Shown in pieces: positions 29,418-31,617 of a stretch of DNA of 31,617 bases (within the stretch, counting starts at the first letter, position 1; every line of letters begins with the position of its first letter). The notes beneath the pieces are model-generated. The model was not told the origin of the DNA. It saw only the letters and a list, made by a program, of their open reading frames with translations, and searched no databases. This stretch comes from JBELMB01 sp042088665. GTDB lineage: Bacteria; Pseudomonadota; Alphaproteobacteria; Rhodobacterales; Rhodobacteraceae. The stretch spans positions 1 through 31,617 of the forward strand of contig JBELMB010000048.1 of the NCBI GenBank assembly GCA_042088665.1, read 5' to 3'. Made by a program: the position numbers and the translations under genes.

Positions 29418-30140
29418 TTACCCCCGATTATCCCGGCGGCCACCACCAGCGCCACGTGGCGCAGGACCGTCCTGGATCTCTTGCGATTTGCGATCACGCG
29501 CCGACGGATCGTGCTCCATGATCTCGCCTTTGAAGATCCAGACCTTGATGCCGATGATGCCATAGGGCGTCGTGGCCTTGATCGCAGCGTGGTCGATGTC
29601 GGCACGCAGGGTGTGCAGGGGCACGCGGCCCTCGCGATACCATTCGGTCCGCGCGATCTCCGCGCCGCCGAGACGGCCCGCGACGTTCACACGGATGCCA
29701 AGGGCACCCATACGCATGGCGTTCTGAACCGCGCGCTTCATGGCGCGACGGAAAGACACCCGGCGTTCCAGCTGCTGCGCGATGCTTTCGCCAACCAGCT
29801 GAGCGTCAAGCTCCGGCTTGCGCACTTCAACGATGTTGAGGTGCAACTCGGACGGAGTCATCGAGGCCAGCTTCTTGCGCAGAACTTCGATGTCTGCGCC
29901 TTTCTTGCCGATGATCACGCCCGGACGCGCCGTGTGAACAGTCACGCGGCACTTGCGGTGAGGGCGTTCAATGATCACGCGGGCGATGCCGGCCTGCTTG
30001 CACTCTTCGTGGATGAAGTCGCGCATACGCAGATCTTCCAGCAGCAGGTCACCGTAGTCCTTGGTGTCCGCGTACCAGCGGCTGTCCCAGGTGCGGTTGA
30101 TCTGCAGACGCATGCCGATCGGATTGGTCTTGTTACCCAT
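29418..30140 (-). CDS. rpsC: 30S ribosomal protein S3
   Basis: This 240-residue protein starts MGNKTNPIGMRLQINRTWDS, has the KH domain with VTVHTARPGVIIGKKGADIE, and the C-terminal domain with GRLGGAEIARTEWYREGRVP. S3 lines the mRNA entry channel of the small subunit. Its ATG overlaps the rplV stop by one base (TAATG). Confidence 0.99.
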   Translation of the reverse strand: MGNKTNPIGMRLQINRTWDSRWYADTKDYGDLLLEDLRMRDFIHEECKQAGIARVIIERPHRKCRVTVHTARPGVIIGKKGADIEVLRKKLASMTPSELHLNIVEVRKPELDAQLVGESIAQQLERRVSFRRAMKRAVQNAMRMGALGIRVNVAGRLGGAEIARTEWYREGRVPLHTLRADIDHAAIKATTPYGIIGIKVWIFKGEIMEHDPSARDRKSQEIQDGPAPRGAGGGRRDNRG

Positions 30141-30520
30141 TAGGCTTGCTCCTCAACCTGGCGCACCTTGATGGTGAGTTCAGAGAACGGCTTGTTGATC
30201 CGGCCAAAGCGACCGCGCGCCCGGGGGCGACCACGCTTCATGACAAGGTTCTTGCCGACATAGGCCTCTGCGACCACCAGTTCGTCCACGTCGAGACCAT
30301 GATTGTTCTCGGCGTTGGCAATGGCGGACTGCAGGCACTTGCGCACGTCCTGTGCGATCCGCTTCTTGGAGAAGGTCAGATCGGTCAGGGCCCGGTCCAC
30401 CTTCTTGCCGCGGATCAGTCCGGCAACGAGGTTCAGCTTTTGCGGGCTGGTGCGCAGCATGCGCAGCTTTGCCATCGCTTCGTTGTCCGCCACGCGGCGG
30501 GGATTTTTATCCTTGCCCAT
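30140..30520 (-). CDS. rplV: 50S ribosomal protein L22
   Basis: This 126-residue protein has LRTSPQKLNLVAGLIRGKKV and the C-terminal MKRGRPRARGRFGRINKPFS, the L22 loop-region signature. L22 extends into the peptide exit tunnel. It follows rpsS after three bases and overlaps the rpsC start by one base. Confidence 0.99.
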   Translation of the reverse strand: MGKDKNPRRVADNEAMAKLRMLRTSPQKLNLVAGLIRGKKVDRALTDLTFSKKRIAQDVRKCLQSAIANAENNHGLDVDELVVAEAYVGKNLVMKRGRPRARGRFGRINKPFSELTIKVRQVEEQA

Positions 30521-30523
30521 GGC

Positions 30524-30802
30524 TTACTTCCTCTTGGCTTTCTTGTCCGCCGCGTGACCGTAGTAGGTGCGCGTCGGAGCATATTCGCCGAATTTCTGGC
30601 CAATCATATCCTCGGAAACATTCACCGGGATATGCTTTTTGCCATTGTAGACGCCAAAGGTGAGGCCCACGAAGTGCGGCAGGATGGTGGAGCGGCGCGA
30701 CCAGATCTTGATGACCTCGTTGCGGCCCGACTCGCGGGATTTCTCGGCCTTCTTGAGGACATAGCTGTCCACAAAGGGGCCCTTCCAAACAGAGCGTGCC
30801 AT
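30524..30802 (-). CDS. rpsS: 30S ribosomal protein S19
   Basis: This 92-residue protein has MARSVWKGPFVDSYVLKKAE, STILPHFVGLTFGVYNGKKHIPV (in two parts) and GQKFGEYAPTRTYYGHAADKK, typical of S19 in the small-subunit head. Gaps to rplB and rplV are three bases each. Confidence 0.99.
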   Translation of the reverse strand: MARSVWKGPFVDSYVLKKAEKSRESGRNEVIKIWSRRSTILPHFVGLTFGVYNGKKHIPVNVSEDMIGQKFGEYAPTRTYYGHAADKKAKRK

Positions 30803-30805
30803 GGA

Positions 30806-31617
30806 TTACCGCCCCTTCTTCTTGGCGTGGCGCGAGCGGATGATCAGCTTTTGCGAGGCCTTGTTGGTGTTGCGGGTGCGCTTGCCCTTGGTCGGCTTGC
30901 CCCAGGGTGTCACCGGGTGACGACCACCAGAGGTCCGGCCTTCACCACCACCGTGCGGGTGGTCGATCGGGTTCATGACGACACCGCGGACGGAGGGACG
31001 CTTGCCCATGTGGCGGACGCGCCCGGCCTTGCCGAGGTTCTGGTTCGAGTTGTCGGGGTTCGAGACCGCGCCAACCGTTGCCATGCACTCCTGACGCACG
31101 AGGCGCAGTTCGCCAGAGCTGAGGCGGATCTGCGCATAGCCACCGTCACGACCCACGAACTGGGCGTAGGTGCCTGCGGCGCGCGCGATCTGGCCACCCT
31201 TGCCGGGCTTCAGCTCGATGTTGTGCACGATTGTCCCGATGGGCAGACCCGAGAAGGGCATTGCGTTGCCGGGTTTGATGTCAGCCTTTGCCGAGGCAAT
31301 GACCTTGTCACCGACGCCCAGGCGCTGCGGCGCGAGGATGTAGGCCTGTTCGCCATCGTCATACTGGATCAGCGCGATGAATGCGGTACGGTTGGGGTCA
31401 TATTCGATCCGCGCAACGATGCCGTTGACGTCGAATTTGTTCCGCTTGAAGTCCACGATCCGGTAGAGGCGTTTCGCCCCGCCACCGCGGCGGCGTGCCG
31501 TGATACGTCCGGTGTTGTTCCGTCCGCCCTTTTTGGTCAGGCCCTCGGTGAGGTGCTTGACAGGACGTCCTTTGTACAGCTCCGAACGGTCGATCAGCAC
31601 CAGCCCGCGCTGGCCCG
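30806..31617 (-). CDS. rplB: 50S ribosomal protein L2, N-terminus outside the window
   Basis: The reading frame runs to the right edge of the window. It contains GQRGLVLIDRSELYKGRPVK, GGRNNTGRITARRRGGGAKR, the peptidyl-transferase-near VVMNPIDHPHGGGEGRTSGG and the basic end NTNKASQKLIIRSRHAKKKG. About 270 of the usual 275-280 residues are present; only the first few residues are missing. L2 is essential for subunit joining and peptide bond formation. A GTG inside the sequence at 31600 is internal. Confidence 0.99.
   Translation of the reverse strand, partial: GQRGLVLIDRSELYKGRPVKHLTEGLTKKGGRNNTGRITARRRGGGAKRLYRIVDFKRNKFDVNGIVARIEYDPNRTAFIALIQYDDGEQAYILAPQRLGVGDKVIASAKADIKPGNAMPFSGLPIGTIVHNIELKPGKGGQIARAAGTYAQFVGRDGGYAQIRLSSGELRLVRQECMATVGAVSNPDNSNQNLGKAGRVRHMGKRPSVRGVVMNPIDHPHGGGEGRTSGGRHPVTPWGKPTKGKRTRNTNKASQKLIIRSRHAKKKGR

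Noticed and set aside
30806..31600. Start of rplB at the GTG at 31600
   Set aside because: The frame continues upstream with the conserved GQRGL sequence of L2 to the window edge, so the real start is outside.
10918..31617. Integration by a phage or transposon as origin of the three accessory groups
   Set aside because: No integrase, transposase, attachment site or flanking target-site repeat was seen at any of the three junctions, so the mechanism is left open.

Overview
This window is chromosomal DNA of a GC-rich alphaproteobacterium, most likely of the Rhodobacteraceae (Roseobacter group). That placement is an inference from protein character (an ATP12-type F1 assembly chaperone, an AapJ-type binding protein), from adk directly after secY, and from the yidC-MOSC-engB-argB order; no rRNA or database match was available.

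Left part (1-10.6 kb): a plus-strand housekeeping cluster with mostly overlapping genes (yidC 3' end, MOSC protein, engB, argB, an Fe-S protein, a SixA-like phosphatase) converges on an orphan amino-acid binding protein gene. Next come two minus-strand operons: crcB-pseudouridine synthase-HAD phosphatase-ATP12, with 4-base overlaps throughout, and degP/degQ-rarA.

Right part (10.9-31.6 kb): the S10-spc-alpha ribosomal superoperon on the minus strand, in conserved order but cut into four blocks: (1) rplB-rpsS-rplV-rpsC-rplP, (2) rpmC-rpsQ-rplN-rplX-rplE-rpsN-rpsH-rplF-rplR-rpsE-rpmD, (3) rplO-secY-adk, (4) rpsM-rpsK-rpoA-rplQ. Each block ends in a recognisable intrinsic terminator. The heads of blocks 2, 3 and 4 carry promoter-like hexamers with 17-bp spacers. 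The three gaps hold accessory genes. Gap A (rplP/rpmC) has a hypothetical protein, an ACT-domain protein, a 2OG-Fe(II) oxygenase and a sulfotransferase-like protein. Gap B (rpmD/rplO) has two overlapping cytochrome P450 genes flanked by two plus-strand membrane protein genes, with a perfect CRP-type TGTGA-N6-TCACA palindrome between the P450 and the small membrane gene. Gap C (adk/rpsM) has two tandem BLUF blue-light photoreceptor genes on the plus strand.

The main points for follow-up are the four-way split of an otherwise conserved operon, the paired single-domain BLUF proteins beside the rpoA block, the unusual I-helix of the downstream P450, the 2OG oxygenase near rplP, and the series of perfect GC-rich hairpins in the longer intercistronic spacers of the ribosomal blocks. 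No tRNA, rRNA, CRISPR array, transposase or phage gene was seen.
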